Assembly (NCBI RefSeq): GCF_017357245.1 | Contig: NZ_CP071612.1 | Coordinates: 251,001-315,000 of the forward strand | Length of the DNA stretch: 64,000 nucleotides | Direction: 5' to 3' | Source: Rhizobium bangladeshense | GTDB lineage: Bacteria > Pseudomonadota > Alphaproteobacteria > Rhizobiales > Rhizobiaceae | Shown here: piece after piece, positions 1 to 9,810 of the stretch | How positions within the stretch are numbered: position 1 is the stretch's first letter | How the letters are laid out: each line of letters begins with the position of its first letter | Program-made: the position numbers and the translations under genes | Notes under the pieces: generated by a model | Database searches by the model: none | Told to the model about the DNA's origin: nothing | What the model saw: only the letters and a program-made list of their open reading frames with translations

Positions 1-677
1 GGGCGGATTGCCTCGGGATAACGGAGCAGGATCGGCTGATTGCTTTCGAAAGCGCGAATGAAATCCGGGATCAGACGGTCCCTCGACCAGTCGCCGCCGC
101 CGATGACATTGCCGGCGCGGACGGTGGCGACCCTGATGTCGCGCCCTTTGAAGAAGCTGTCGCGATAGCTCTGGACGACGAGTTCGGTACAGGCTTTGGA
201 GTTGGAGTAGGGGTCCTTGCCGCCGAGTGTATCCGTTTCGCTGAAGGGAACACCGCTGCCGTTATTGGCATAGACCTTGTCGGACGTGACGACCAGAACG
301 GTCTTGACCGAGGCCGCCTCGCGGACGGCATCAAGAACATTCGCTGTTCCCATGACATTGGTCGCGAAAGTTTCGGCAGGGTTTTCATAAGAGCGTCGCA
401 CCAGGGCCTGGGCTGCCATGTGGATGACAATTTCGGGCTCGAAAGCCATGAGGTGCTGCTTGAACGCGGCAGCGTCACGGATGTCGGCTATGTGATGGCC
501 TTGTCCGCTCCAAGGTGAAAGCCGCTGATAAAGGGAAGGATTGGTTTCGGGCTCCAGTGAGACGGCCGTCACCTCTGCTCCGAGCTTTTCCAGCCAGAGC
601 GAGAGCCATGATCCCTTGAACCCGGTGTGCCCCGTCAGGAATACGCGCCTGCCATTCCAGAAGTTCGTCAGGCCCAT
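1..677 (-). CDS. rfbG: CDP-glucose 4,6-dehydratase, 3' end cut by window edge
   Basis: The visible N-terminal two thirds match CDP-glucose 4,6-dehydratase, an extended short-chain dehydrogenase that makes CDP-4-keto-6-deoxyglucose for dideoxysugars of surface polysaccharide. The Rossmann motif TGHTGFKGSW lies near residues 15-24. The SDR catalytic tyrosine and lysine sit in YSNSK, and the serine/threonine site is in VVTSDKVY. The ATG at 677 is chosen because the reading starts MGLTNFWNGRRVFLTG, as in the family. The ATG lies inside the stop region of the upstream cytidylyltransferase gene (10-bp overlap), so the two are translationally coupled. The gene continues left beyond base 1. Family assignment is firm; the final sugar product cannot be told from here. 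Confidence 0.9.
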   Translation of the reverse strand, partial: MGLTNFWNGRRVFLTGHTGFKGSWLSLWLEKLGAEVTAVSLEPETNPSLYQRLSPWSGQGHHIADIRDAAAFKQHLMAFEPEIVIHMAAQALVRRSYENPAETFATNVMGTANVLDAVREAASVKTVLVVTSDKVYANNGSGVPFSETDTLGGKDPYSNSKACTELVVQSYRDSFFKGRDIRVATVRAGNVIGGGDWSRDRLIPDFIRAFESNQPILLRYPEAIR

Positions 678-1441
678 AGCTTCCACGGTGCTTTTCCAGA
701 ATTCCAGAGTTCTTCCAGATGAGTGCGCTCGCGAAGCGTATCCATCGGCTGCCAGAAGCCGTCATGTTTGAAGGCGGCGAGCTGGTTGTTGGCGGCAAGC
801 CACTCCAGCGGCCCGGCTTCCCAGATGGTATCATCGCCGGGGATGAGATCGACCACCGAAGGGTCGAGCACGAAGAAGCCGCCATTGATGCGCTGACCGT
901 CGCCCTTCGGCTTCTCGACAAAGGAGGTGATGAACTGCCCTTCAATGTTCGTGGCACCGTAGCGTCCGGGCGGCGACACCGCGCACATTGTCGCCTTCAG
1001 GCCGTGGCTGCGATGGAAGGAGACCTCAGCAGCGATGTCGATGTCGCCGACGCCGTCGCCATAGGTCATACAGAAGGGCTCGCCCGGGATCAGATGGTCG
1101 CGAATACGCCCGATGCGGCCGCCGGTCATCGAATGCATGCCGGTATCGACCACGGTCACGCGCCAGTTGGGGCGTGTTCCGCCGTGATATTGGATGCTGT
1201 TGGCGCCGAGATCGACGGTGATGTCGCTGTGATGCAGAACAAGGTTTACGAAGTATTCCTTGATCATGTAGCCCTTGTAGCCGGCGCAGATGATGAAATC
1301 ATTGAGGCCATGATGGGCGTAGATGTTCATGATGTGCCAGAGGATCGGCATGCCGCCGATTTCGACCAGAGGCTTGGGGCGGACGCTGGTTTCCTCGGCA
1401 AGACGCGAGCCAAGGCCACCGGCGAGAATTACGACTTTCAT
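668..1441 (-). CDS. rfbF: Glucose-1-phosphate cytidylyltransferase
   Basis: A 257-residue nucleotidyltransferase that joins CTP and glucose-1-phosphate to give CDP-glucose, the substrate of the next gene. The N-terminal signature LAGGLGSRLAEET with RPKPLVEIGG is the nucleotide-binding and catalytic loop. MTYGDGVGDID carries the metal-binding aspartates, and VEKPKGDGQRINGGFFV is typical of RfbF. The start at 1441 gives MKVVILAGG, the usual beginning; the open frame runs further upstream but without similarity. The length is normal. It is the first visible gene of a leftward operon with rfbG (overlapping stop and start). The product feeds O-antigen or other surface glycan synthesis; that destination is inferred. 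Confidence 0.94.
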   Translation of the reverse strand: MKVVILAGGLGSRLAEETSVRPKPLVEIGGMPILWHIMNIYAHHGLNDFIICAGYKGYMIKEYFVNLVLHHSDITVDLGANSIQYHGGTRPNWRVTVVDTGMHSMTGGRIGRIRDHLIPGEPFCMTYGDGVGDIDIAAEVSFHRSHGLKATMCAVSPPGRYGATNIEGQFITSFVEKPKGDGQRINGGFFVLDPSVVDLIPGDDTIWEAGPLEWLAANNQLAAFKHDGFWQPMDTLRERTHLEELWNSGKAPWKLWA

Positions 1442-1750
1442 CCCAAGCGAACTCCAGAGTCTCTGGCCAAGCTTCCCCTCGTGAGCTGCTCGGCTCATTG
1501 CAGGCGGAACGGCCGTATGTTCATCCCTGACCCGGTATCCGATTTCGTTCTTGTGCGAGGCTTGTGGGGTGCGCCAGAAGAGGGTCTCGGTTTCGCGAGC
1601 GCTGAACGATGGAATGGCGTCCGCACCGCTCATTTCATCTCTTGCCGCGGTCACATGGAGCGCTGTCAATCGGACAGCAAACGCGCCTCTGCTCGCCCGG
1701 CACGCTTCTTGCACCATTACTAATATTCTAACCTTTGGGGAGAAAGTGTC
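1442..1750. other. Intergenic region between divergent rfbF and DUF982 genes
   Basis: About 310 bases without a supported gene. It must hold the promoters of the leftward rfbFG operon and of the rightward DUF982 gene. Near the right end, an AT-rich stretch (1719-1733, with TAATATTCTAA) and the ribosome binding site GGGGAG at 1737-1742 precede the DUF982 start. The open frame that extends rfbF upstream through this gap shows no recognisable domain and is treated as non-coding. Confidence 0.5.
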
Positions 1751-2041
1751 ATGCAATGGAACGCATCGCCGAATTTTGCGCCTCTTGTCCTCTTTCTTGG
1801 CGGTCGGCGAAGGGTCGTCAAGTCGCTCCGAGACGCAGCCGAAGTTCTGATTATTGATTGGCCGTTCGATGATGGAGAGGAATATGTCGCGGCAGTGAAG
1901 GCTTGCGACGATGCCATCGCGGGAGAGGGCGGAATGGAGGAATTGAGGGAATTACTTCTTCTCGCCGCCAGGGAAGCCGGCATTACGGCTTTGTCGGTCA
2001 TATCCGATAGCGGGAAGACGACACCTCACATGGCGGCGTGA
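1751..2041 (+). CDS. DUF982 family protein
   Basis: A 96-residue cytoplasmic protein of the DUF982 family, which is largely confined to Rhizobiales and usually present in many paralogues per genome. It shows the family layout: an N-terminal beta segment, then ALRDAAEVLI-like helix, the WPFDDGEEYVAAVKACDDAIAGE core (W-P...G..Y..A...C..A..G), and a C-terminal helix rich in Leu and Ala ending before EAGI. The ribosome binding site GGGGAG sits eight bases before the ATG. It stands alone, divergent from the rfb operon. The function of the family is unknown and nothing here adds to it. Confidence 0.8.
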   Translation: MQWNASPNFAPLVLFLGGRRRVVKSLRDAAEVLIIDWPFDDGEEYVAAVKACDDAIAGEGGMEELRELLLLAAREAGITALSVISDSGKTTPHMAA

Positions 2042-2174
2042 AAGGCCTTCAACCTGCACTGCTCCTGTAACCGGTATCCGGACAAGCACGTCGTCAATGG
2101 CCCCTGACAACAGAGCCAAATGCGCAATTTTGCAGAAGTTTGGATATTTGATCTTGGCAGCGATCAAAAGGAAA

Positions 2175-2259
2175 TGGTGCCCAGAAGAGGACTCGAACCT
2201 CCACGCCTCGCGGCACAGGTACCTGAAACCTGCGCGTCTACCAATTCCGCCATCTGGGC
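2175..2259 (-). tRNA. tRNA-Leu (anticodon CAG)
   Basis: On the minus strand the sequence folds as a class II tRNA. The acceptor stem is GCCCAGA pairing with TCTGGGC, followed by A and an encoded CCA. The T arm is GGTTCGAGTCC. The anticodon stem CAGGT/ACCTG carries the loop TTCAGGT, whose middle three bases read CAG, decoding CUG leucine. A short variable arm with the GCCGCGAGGC segment is typical of leucine tRNAs. Length with CCA is 85 nt. No other tRNA is adjacent. Confidence 0.95.
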
Positions 2260-2426
2260 GACGGAGAGCGATGTAAGGGGGTGGCTCGTGACTGTCAACT
2301 GGGTTTTTGAAGTTTTCCTGACAGTTGGCGAAAAAGCTGCGTATCACATGGGGAGAGCGCCGCAGAGTGAGCATAGCGCTTTGTTCCCCGCGCCCTATAT
2401 AGAGGGAATATCGAAAGGAATGCCTC

Positions 2427-2837
2427 ATGTCTGTTGCCCGCACGCTTCTGCTCGCCGGCCTTTTCGCCGTTCTCGCGCCTGCCATGGCCAGCGCCGATTC
2501 GCCGAAGCGGGGCGTCGGGCCGCTCAACACGGGATCGACGCTCTGCGATTTTCGCGGCTGCTTCGGTTTCGGGCCGCAGCAATGGCATCGCCCGGCCTAT
2601 GTCCAGCCGAATTACCGTCCGCGAGGTGCGGGGCCGACCTATTATCTGCCGGGCGCGGCGGGACGGCCGCAACTGACCTATGACCCGCCGCCGGTGCAGC
2701 GCGTGCAGCCGGCGGCGCGCGATATGAACAAGCATATCGCCTGGTGCACCAATGAATACCGTTCCTATAATCCGCGGACGGATCACTTCCTCACTTATGA
2801 AGGCGTCTACAGGGTTTGCCGATCGCCCTATCGCTGA
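2427..2837 (+). CDS. BA14K-like secreted protein
   Basis: A 136-residue exported protein. Residues 1-23 form a signal peptide (MSVARTLLLAGLFAVLAPAMASA, cut after ASA). The middle is rich in Pro, Tyr and Gly (about 50-95). The C-terminal 30 residues hold the BA14K signature: a cysteine before EYRSYNPRTDHFLTYEG and a final cysteine in VCRSPYR. BA14K proteins were described as immunoreactive lectin-like proteins of Brucella and are common in Rhizobiales; the molecular role is not settled. It is monocistronic and converges with the SelT-like gene, with nine bases between the stops. Confidence 0.82.
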   Translation: MSVARTLLLAGLFAVLAPAMASADSPKRGVGPLNTGSTLCDFRGCFGFGPQQWHRPAYVQPNYRPRGAGPTYYLPGAAGRPQLTYDPPPVQRVQPAARDMNKHIAWCTNEYRSYNPRTDHFLTYEGVYRVCRSPYR

Positions 2838-2846
2838 CGGGCTTGG

Positions 2847-3140
2847 TCAGCTTTCGTGCGAGACGCGGTCGACATGGCCGAGATCCCGGCCGGGCTCGAT
2901 GATGTCGCGGACGCGCTGCTTGAGTTCTTTCGGCCCGGGAAAGCCGCCGTCGCGCTTACGCTCCCAGATGAGATCTCCATTGACGCGGATTTCGAAGTTG
3001 CCGCCGGTGCCGGGGATCAGCGCAACTTCGCCGAGACTGTCGGAAAAAGTGCTCAGCAGCTCCTGCGCCATCCAGGCGGCGCGCAGCAGCCAGTTGCATT
3101 GGGTGCAGTAGAGAATCGAGACGCGGGCTTTTTCGGTCAT
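2847..3140 (-). CDS. SelT/SelW/SelH-domain thioredoxin-fold protein
   Basis: A 97-residue Rdx-family protein, the bacterial relatives of selenoproteins W/T/H. The redox motif YCTQCNW (CxxC with cysteine in place of selenocysteine) lies at about residues 10-16. It is followed by the family segments LLSTFSDSLGEVALIPGTGGNFEI and the FPGPKELKQRVRDII helix. It is predicted to be a small cytosolic thiol redox protein; the physiological partner is unknown. The start at 3140 gives MTEKARVSILYCTQC and normal length, whereas the open frame upstream lacks similarity. It is divergent from the glutamine amidotransferase gene. Confidence 0.85.
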   Translation of the reverse strand: MTEKARVSILYCTQCNWLLRAAWMAQELLSTFSDSLGEVALIPGTGGNFEIRVNGDLIWERKRDGGFPGPKELKQRVRDIIEPGRDLGHVDRVSHES

Positions 3141-3263
3141 GGCGTTTCCTTTCGTTTGGAGCGATTTAAGCTCTTGCAGCGTGCGGACGCAATCGCGCAT
3201 GCGCAAGCATCTTGCGCGCCGTTCTACAGCATGGTCTCTTCCTGCCACCACCGGGGAGAACCT

Positions 3264-4001
3264 ATGCGAGTCGCAGTCGTCGAAAATATGCGCAACACCG
3301 GTCTCGGCGCGCTTGCCATCGCGCTCGACGAGGCGGGTGCTACAGTCGAGTGGTTCCGGGTCTGGCGGGATGGCATTCTGCCTCGGGATATATCCGGCCA
3401 TGACGCGCTGGTCGTTCTCGGAGGCGAGCAGAGCGCGCTGGATGACGAGACGCATCCCTACCTGCCGGAGCTCGCCCAGCTCGCGCGCCGCTTCGGCGAT
3501 GCCGGCAAGGCGGTGCTCGGCATTTGCCTCGGCAGCCAGATTCTTGCCCGCGCCTATGGTGCCGACAATCATCTCGGGACCGCCCGCGAATTCGGCTGGC
3601 ACAGGATCGGCGTCACCGATGAAGGCCAGGCCGATCCACTACTCTCGGCGCTTGGCGGCGAATTCACCATCTTCGAATGGCATGCCGACACCTTTTCCCT
3701 GCCTGCAGGCGCTGTTCGCCTGGCGACGAGCCCTGTCGCCGAAAACCAGGCCTTCCGCATCGGCCGCGCCGTCTACGGCACCCAGTTTCATTTCGAGGCC
3801 GATAGAACGGTGGTCGAGCAATGGAAGGCGGAATTCCCTGACACGATAAAACGCATCGCGCCGGGCTGGCTGGAAAGCTATGCCGAGCTGGCTGCGCGGC
3901 ATGCTGGTGCAGCCGATGCCGCCGGCCTTGCCATCGCCCGCGCCTGGGTCGGACAGATCGAACGGCAAGGGGTCGAGATGCTGTCGCAGGTCCCGGCTTG
4001 A
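3264..4001 (+). CDS. Class I glutamine amidotransferase-like protein
   Basis: A 245-residue stand-alone class I glutamine amidotransferase. The nucleophile cysteine is at residue 88 in GICLGSQ, and the His-Glu pair is in [10 protein letters not shown] near residue 175, so the triad is intact. Such free-standing domains hydrolyse glutamine and pass ammonia to an unknown acceptor, or act on other gamma-glutamyl compounds. The ATG at 3264 has GGGGAGAA nine bases ahead. The next gene starts 11 bases after the stop, so they are probably co-transcribed. There is no synthetase partner beside it, so the substrate cannot be given. Confidence 0.85.
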   Translation: MRVAVVENMRNTGLGALAIALDEAGATVEWFRVWRDGILPRDISGHDALVVLGGEQSALDDETHPYLPELAQLARRFGDAGKAVLGICLGSQILARAYGADNHLGTAREFGWHRIGVTDEGQADPLLSALGGEFTIFEWHADTFSLPAGAVRLATSPVAENQAFRIGRAVYGTQFHFEADRTVVEQWKAEFPDTIKRIAPGWLESYAELAARHAGAADAAGLAIARAWVGQIERQGVEMLSQVPA

Positions 4002-4012
4002 CGGGGGATGCA

Positions 4013-4570
4013 ATGACGGCAAGCGAACGCGAGAAGATGGCGGCGGGTGAGTGGTATTGCTGCCTTGACGGCGAGCTCGATCTCCTGCGCCGGCAGGCGC
4101 GGCTCGCCGTCCACGCCCATAATACGCTGCCGCCGGACGAGCGCGGCGCAGTAGCACCTGCCCTCAAGGTGCTTTTTGCGCAGGCTGCCTCCGATATCTT
4201 CATCGAAGCGCCGTTTCACTGCTCCTACGGCATCAACATCACGCTCGGCGAGCGCGTCTATTTCAATGCCGGCTGCACCATCCTCGATTCCGGCAGCGTG
4301 ACGATTGGCGACCGCACCATGTTCGGTCCCGGCGTGCAGATCTATTGCGCCGAGCATCACAAGGACCTGGCGCTTCGCAGCGCGGGAATCGAGATCGCAC
4401 GGCCTGTTGCCATTGGCAGCGATGTGTGGATCGGCGGCGGCGCTATCATCCTCGGTGGGGTGACGATCGGCGATGGCGCGATCGTCGGCGCGGGCGCCGT
4501 CGTCACGAAGAATGTGCCGGCGGGCGCTACGGTGGTCGGCAATCCGGCAAGGCCGATAAACCCCGCCTGA
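4013..4570 (+). CDS. Maltose/nodulation-type O-acetyltransferase (hexapeptide repeat)
   Basis: A 185-residue left-handed beta-helix acetyltransferase of the Maa/NodL/LacA family. The N-terminal maltose-acetyltransferase helix (residues 1-60, [24 protein letters not shown]) is followed by hexapeptide repeats from [18 protein letters not shown] to [20 protein letters not shown]. The catalytic histidine is in AEHHKD. It transfers acetyl from acetyl-CoA to a sugar hydroxyl. The start at 4013 is preferred over the TTG at 3998 because GGGGGA lies five bases before it. It is 11 bases behind the amidotransferase gene. A relation to NodL is structural only; no nod genes are near, so a general sugar acetylase is more likely. 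Confidence 0.87.
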   Translation: MTASEREKMAAGEWYCCLDGELDLLRRQARLAVHAHNTLPPDERGAVAPALKVLFAQAASDIFIEAPFHCSYGINITLGERVYFNAGCTILDSGSVTIGDRTMFGPGVQIYCAEHHKDLALRSAGIEIARPVAIGSDVWIGGGAIILGGVTIGDGAIVGAGAVVTKNVPAGATVVGNPARPINPA

Positions 4571-4644
4571 GATTCGCGCTTGTCTTGGCTTCTCGACATT
4601 GCCGCGGGCTCTGCTAGATGAGAGAGGCGAAGGGGAGTGATGCC

Positions 4645-5097
4645 ATGCCAGTAGAGAATTTACCGATGGAAGGCGGCTGCCGTTGCGGCCAAGTGCGGTT
4701 GAAGATCAGCGCGCCGCCGCTGCTCACCATGGCTTGCCATTGCACGGGCTGCCAGAAGATGACTGCCAGCGCCTATTCACTAAGCGCCGCCATTCCCAGC
4801 GAAGGCTTCGAGGTAACCAAGGGCGAGCCTGTTATTGGCGGCCTGCACGGCGCCAGCAAGCATTATTTCTGCCCGCACTGCATGAGCTGGATGTTCACCC
4901 GGCCGGAAGGCATGGACTGGTTCGTCAATCTGCGCGTCACCATGCTCGACGACCCCAGCTGGTTCACGCCCTTCATCGAGACATGGACGAGCGAGAAGCT
5001 GTCTTTCGCCGAGACCGGAGCGGTCTACAGCTACCCGGCGTTGCCTGAGATGGATGCCTATGAGGGGCTGGTGAAGGAGTATATGGGCAGAGGGTGA
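4645..5097 (+). CDS. GFA-family (glutathione-dependent formaldehyde-activating-like) zinc protein
   Basis: A 150-residue protein of the GFA/CENP-V fold. It shows the conserved zinc cysteines GGCRCGQVR (about residues 12-20), CHCTGCQ (about 38-44) and FCPHCMSW (about 75-82). The family name comes from S-hydroxymethylglutathione formation, but most members have no proven substrate. The ATG at 4645 is preferred over the in-frame ATG at 4618 because AGGGGAG lies at 4631-4637 and the similarity begins after it. It converges on lepA across a hairpin. Confidence 0.82.
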   Translation: MPVENLPMEGGCRCGQVRLKISAPPLLTMACHCTGCQKMTASAYSLSAAIPSEGFEVTKGEPVIGGLHGASKHYFCPHCMSWMFTRPEGMDWFVNLRVTMLDDPSWFTPFIETWTSEKLSFAETGAVYSYPALPEMDAYEGLVKEYMGRG

Positions 5098-5133
5098 GGC
5101 TTAGAAGCCTTGGAAGAGAAAGTCCGATTTCCT

Positions 5134-5166
5134 CGTCTTATGCGCAAGTCATATGCGCATAAGACG
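5134..5166. terminator. Strong inverted repeat between convergent genes
   Basis: Two perfect 12-base arms (CGTCTTATGCGC and its complement) surround a nine-base loop. It sits between the stop of the GFA gene and the stop of lepA. No T-run follows on either strand, so it is not a standard intrinsic terminator; it may end or stabilise both converging transcripts. Confidence 0.5.
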
Positions 5167-5179
5167 TCATTGAGAAGCG

Positions 5180-7012
<1,833 letters not shown>

Positions 7013-7089
7013 ATAGCAGCGCCGCCCCGTGCCGCAAAGCGGTAATTATCCCGGAATTTACGCTATTTTGCCGCTCTGCCCAAGGTGCG

Positions 7090-7788
7090 TCAGACCGGCC
7101 ACGTTTCCAGCCGCCAGGCCGAATCCCAGAACATCCATTCATATTGCGAGGCGCGCACGAAAACGTCCATCATCTCGGCGCGCTCCGTCTCCGATGCGGC
7201 GCGGGCGGCGATATCGGTCAGCGCGATCACCTCGCGGGCGCCGGCGGCAAACTGCGGATCGCCATAGGTGTTGATCCAGGCCTGAAAAACATTGCCTTCG
7301 ATCGCCGGCCTGCCTTTGATGCCTTCGCCGACATGCATGTAGATCCAGAAGCACGGCAGGATGGCCGAAAGCGCAATGGCATAGGAGCTGTGATAAGCGG
7401 TCGCCAGGAGGAAATTCGTATAGGCGAAGCAGGAAGGCGAGGGCTCGGCGGCCGTCACATCCGCGCTCGAAATGCCGAACTGCGAGAGGAAGCCGGCATG
7501 CAGACCCTGTTCTACGGTAATGGCCTTCTGCGCCGAACCGAGGAAACGCAGGAACTGAGCGTTGTCTGGCGCCTTTGCCGCGACGATGGCCAGGCACCGG
7601 GCGTAATGTTTCAGATAGATCGCGTCCTGCAGGATATAGTGGCGGAAAATCTCTGGCGGCAGCGTGCCGTCCGAAAGCCGTTCCAGCAACGGCAGCCGCT
7701 CGATCTCGGCCATGATCGGCTTGATACGGCTCCAGGCGGCGGCAGTGAAGCTTCCTGTCGTATCCGTATGCTGCATGCTGCCGTCCAT
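7090..7788 (-). CDS. tenA: TenA-family thiaminase II / aminopyrimidine aminohydrolase
   Basis: A 232-residue all-helical TenA protein that hydrolyses aminopyrimidine breakdown products of thiamine so they can be reused. The family segments are present: HYILQDAIYLKHYAR (near 50), the ILPCFWIYMHVG stretch with the catalytic cysteine, and W-x-x-Y-G-D-P near 180. The C-terminal glutamate region is in EYEMFWDSAW-like sequence (here QYEWMFWDSAWRLE). The ATG at 7788 follows GGAGGACACC. It is divergent from a cupin-type regulator 140 bases away. No thiamine biosynthesis genes adjoin it. Confidence 0.9.
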   Translation of the reverse strand: MDGSMQHTDTTGSFTAAAWSRIKPIMAEIERLPLLERLSDGTLPPEIFRHYILQDAIYLKHYARCLAIVAAKAPDNAQFLRFLGSAQKAITVEQGLHAGFLSQFGISSADVTAAEPSPSCFAYTNFLLATAYHSSYAIALSAILPCFWIYMHVGEGIKGRPAIEGNVFQAWINTYGDPQFAAGAREVIALTDIAARAASETERAEMMDVFVRASQYEWMFWDSAWRLETWPV

Positions 7789-7927
7789 GGTGTCCTCCCC
7801 CTCTCGAGCGTCGCTGTCATATATCGGCGGCGGCGCATCGAAGGCAAGCCGGGATCCGCGATCGGCTCGGGGGTTGATTCTATCATCGGATACTGTAGTT
7901 CTCTTATAGTGGAATCATGGGTCGACA

Positions 7928-8497
7928 ATGGAAGAAAACCTCGAACAGGCAATCGGCATCCGCATTCGCAAGCTGCGGCAGGAAAGGGGCCTGACGCTGG
8001 ATGAACTTGCAGAGGCGTCGGGCGTCAGTCGCGCCATGATCTCGCGCATCGAGCGGGCGGAGGCGAGCCCCACTGCGTCATTGCTGGCAAGGATCTGCGC
8101 CGCGCTGGGCCGGTCGCTATCAGCTTTCTTCGCCGAGGATGGGCACCAGGTTTCCCCGCTCGCGCGCCGTCAGGAGCAGCAGGTCTGGCGCGATCCGGAA
8201 ACCGGTTACCTCAGGCGCGCGGTCTCGGCGCCCGGCACCGCCTCAGCAGTAGATATCGTCGAAGTCGAATTTCCTCCGGGCGCTCGCGTCAGCTTTCCCC
8301 CGCACGCCGCATCTCATGGCATGACGCAGCATGTTTGGCTGTTCGATGGCGAGATGGAGATGACGACGGGAGAGGCGGTCTACCGGCTGCGCCCCGGCGA
8401 TTGCCTCTTCATGCCCGTCGGCGAAGGCCACGTTTTCCACAATCCCGGCAGCGCGCCGGCGCGCTATTGCGTCGTGCTCGATCGCGGCAGCCGATAA
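7928..8497 (+). CDS. XRE-family transcriptional regulator with C-terminal cupin domain
   Basis: A 189-residue regulator. Residues 8-65 form a helix-turn-helix of the Cro/C1 type (IRKLRQERGLTLDELAEASGVSRAMISRIERAEASPTASLLARI). Residues 110-185 form a small cupin (FPPGARVSF...VWLFDGEMEMTTGEAVYRLRPGDCLFMPVGEGHVFHNP) that probably senses a small ligand. The gene is followed after 24 bases by a GNAT acetyltransferase and is divergent from tenA, so either may be its target. This SutR/PuuR-like architecture often controls amine or sulfur metabolism; the ligand here is unknown. Confidence 0.88.
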   Translation: MEENLEQAIGIRIRKLRQERGLTLDELAEASGVSRAMISRIERAEASPTASLLARICAALGRSLSAFFAEDGHQVSPLARRQEQQVWRDPETGYLRRAVSAPGTASAVDIVEVEFPPGARVSFPPHAASHGMTQHVWLFDGEMEMTTGEAVYRLRPGDCLFMPVGEGHVFHNPGSAPARYCVVLDRGSR

Positions 8498-8521
8498 CGA
8501 CATTCATTTTGGGAGAAAATC

Positions 8522-9040
8522 GTGCGTGACATTCGTATCCTTTCGGCCGAGGAAGCTCGCGCCGCCATTTCTGATCTTTCGGACGTGCTCGCAGATTGTG
8601 TCGCGGGCGGCGCCTCCGTCGGCTTCATGCATCCCTACGGGCCCGAAGATGCCGAGTCCTATTGGTCAGACGTTGCTGATGCGGTCGCCGGCGGGGGCAG
8701 CCTGTTGCTGGTCGCCGAACTCGATGGCCGGATCGTCGCCACTGTGCAGGTAGGAGCCGCGCAGATGCCGAACCAGCCGCATCGCGGCGATCTGAAGAAG
8801 CTCTTGGTGCATCGCTCCGCCCGCGGCAAGGGCCTTGCGCGTCTGTTGATGGAAGCTGCTGAACGCGAGGCGGCCGCTCGCGGCAAAACCCTGCTGGTGC
8901 TCGACACGGCAACCGGCAGCGATGCCGAGGCGATCTATCCCCGCCTGGGCTGGCAGCGCGTCGGCGTCATTCCCGATTATGCGCTGTGGCCGCAAGGCGG
9001 ATTCTGCGACACCACCCTATTTTACAAGCGGCTCGCTTGA
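8522..9040 (+). CDS. GNAT-family N-acetyltransferase
   Basis: A 172-residue GNAT protein that starts with GTG at 8522 behind GGGAGA. The acetyl-CoA pyrophosphate loop is in VHRSARGKGLARLLMEAAE (near residue 105). The closing segment LGWQRVGVIPDYALWPQGGFCDTTLFYKRL is typical of the family. It lies 24 bases behind the XRE-cupin gene and is probably co-transcribed with it. Its last 24 bases overlap the end of the convergent HAD gene. The acceptor substrate is unknown; some relatives are called antibiotic acetylases only by homology. Confidence 0.86.
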   Translation: MRDIRILSAEEARAAISDLSDVLADCVAGGASVGFMHPYGPEDAESYWSDVADAVAGGGSLLLVAELDGRIVATVQVGAAQMPNQPHRGDLKKLLVHRSARGKGLARLLMEAAEREAAARGKTLLVLDTATGSDAEAIYPRLGWQRVGVIPDYALWPQGGFCDTTLFYKRLA

Positions 9041-9667
9041 TTGCGCCAGATCGGATCGAACCAGCTGGCCGAATGCCGGCAACGCACCCGCAAGTGTGGC
9101 GCCCGCCGTCCACTGCGCCGCGTGCCAACCGAACTGCCGCGCCGCCTCGATATTTTCCGCCATGTCGTCGATGAAGGCGATCTCACCGGGCAGCACGGCG
9201 GCGCGCTCGGTTGCAAGCCTGAAGAAGTCTGGCGAAGGTTTCCTGTGCCCGAGATCTGCGGAATAGAGGATATCGTCGAAATGTGCACCAAGGCCGGCCT
9301 GTTCCATCAGGTAACGCGCCCGCCTATGCTCCTGGTTGGTTGCCAGAAAGAGCGTGATACCGCTATGCCGAAGCGCGACCAGCTCTTCCAGGAGATTGCG
9401 GTCGACGCGGGAATCGTTTTCAAACCAGTAATCGATCAGCGTCGCAGCGCTGAGGTGAGGCGCGATTTTTGCCAGCACTTGGGCGAGCCTCGGTTCCAGC
9501 GCCTCGCGGCCGACGATGATTTCGCCCCAGTGGGTCTGGAAGAATTCCCGCTGCAGCAGCTCGAGACTGAGTCCCAGATCGCGCTCCAGAAATGTGAAGA
9601 GAGGGAGGCCGTCGGCTGGACGCCCATGAATGAGCACGCCATCGACATCGACCATCAACACTTTCAT
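9017..9667 (-). CDS. HAD-superfamily hydrolase
   Basis: A 216-residue HAD phosphatase-like protein. Motif I is DVDGV, with the nucleophile aspartate at residue 7. Motif II is in FLATNQEHRRARYL, the motif III lysine is in GHRKPSPDFF, and motif IV is FIDDMAENIEAARQFGWHA. The helical cap lies between residues 20 and 90. The start at 9667 is preferred because GAGGA lies ten bases upstream and motif I is at the extreme N-terminus, as usual; the longer frame to 9721 adds nothing recognisable. It converges with the GNAT gene with a 24-base overlap. The substrate is unknown. Confidence 0.88.
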   Translation of the reverse strand: MKVLMVDVDGVLIHGRPADGLPLFTFLERDLGLSLELLQREFFQTHWGEIIVGREALEPRLAQVLAKIAPHLSAATLIDYWFENDSRVDRNLLEELVALRHSGITLFLATNQEHRRARYLMEQAGLGAHFDDILYSADLGHRKPSPDFFRLATERAAVLPGEIAFIDDMAENIEAARQFGWHAAQWTAGATLAGALPAFGQLVRSDLAQSSEPLVK

Positions 9668-9810
9668 GCGGCAGAATCCTCGCTCCGGAACCGGCGAAGG
9701 TGACTTCGTTTGCTTGGGCAATCAAGAGCGCTGCGCCGCTTTTTTGTTGGCCCCGCTCCATGTAAGTGTCGATCTCGGCAATCGGTTTTCGTTCAAGGAC
9801 AGGATCTGAA

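Noticed and set aside
719..1723. Long plus-strand open frame opposite rfbF
   Set aside because: It is antisense to a clear rfbF and has no domain; long shadow frames are common in GC-rich DNA.
1442..1756. N-terminal extension of rfbF
   Set aside because: The extra 105 residues have no similarity and the normal family start MKVVILAGG lies at 1441.
4013..4570. nodL as part of a nodulation cluster
   Set aside because: Family fold agrees, but no other nod genes or nod box are present; a general sugar acetyltransferase is more likely.
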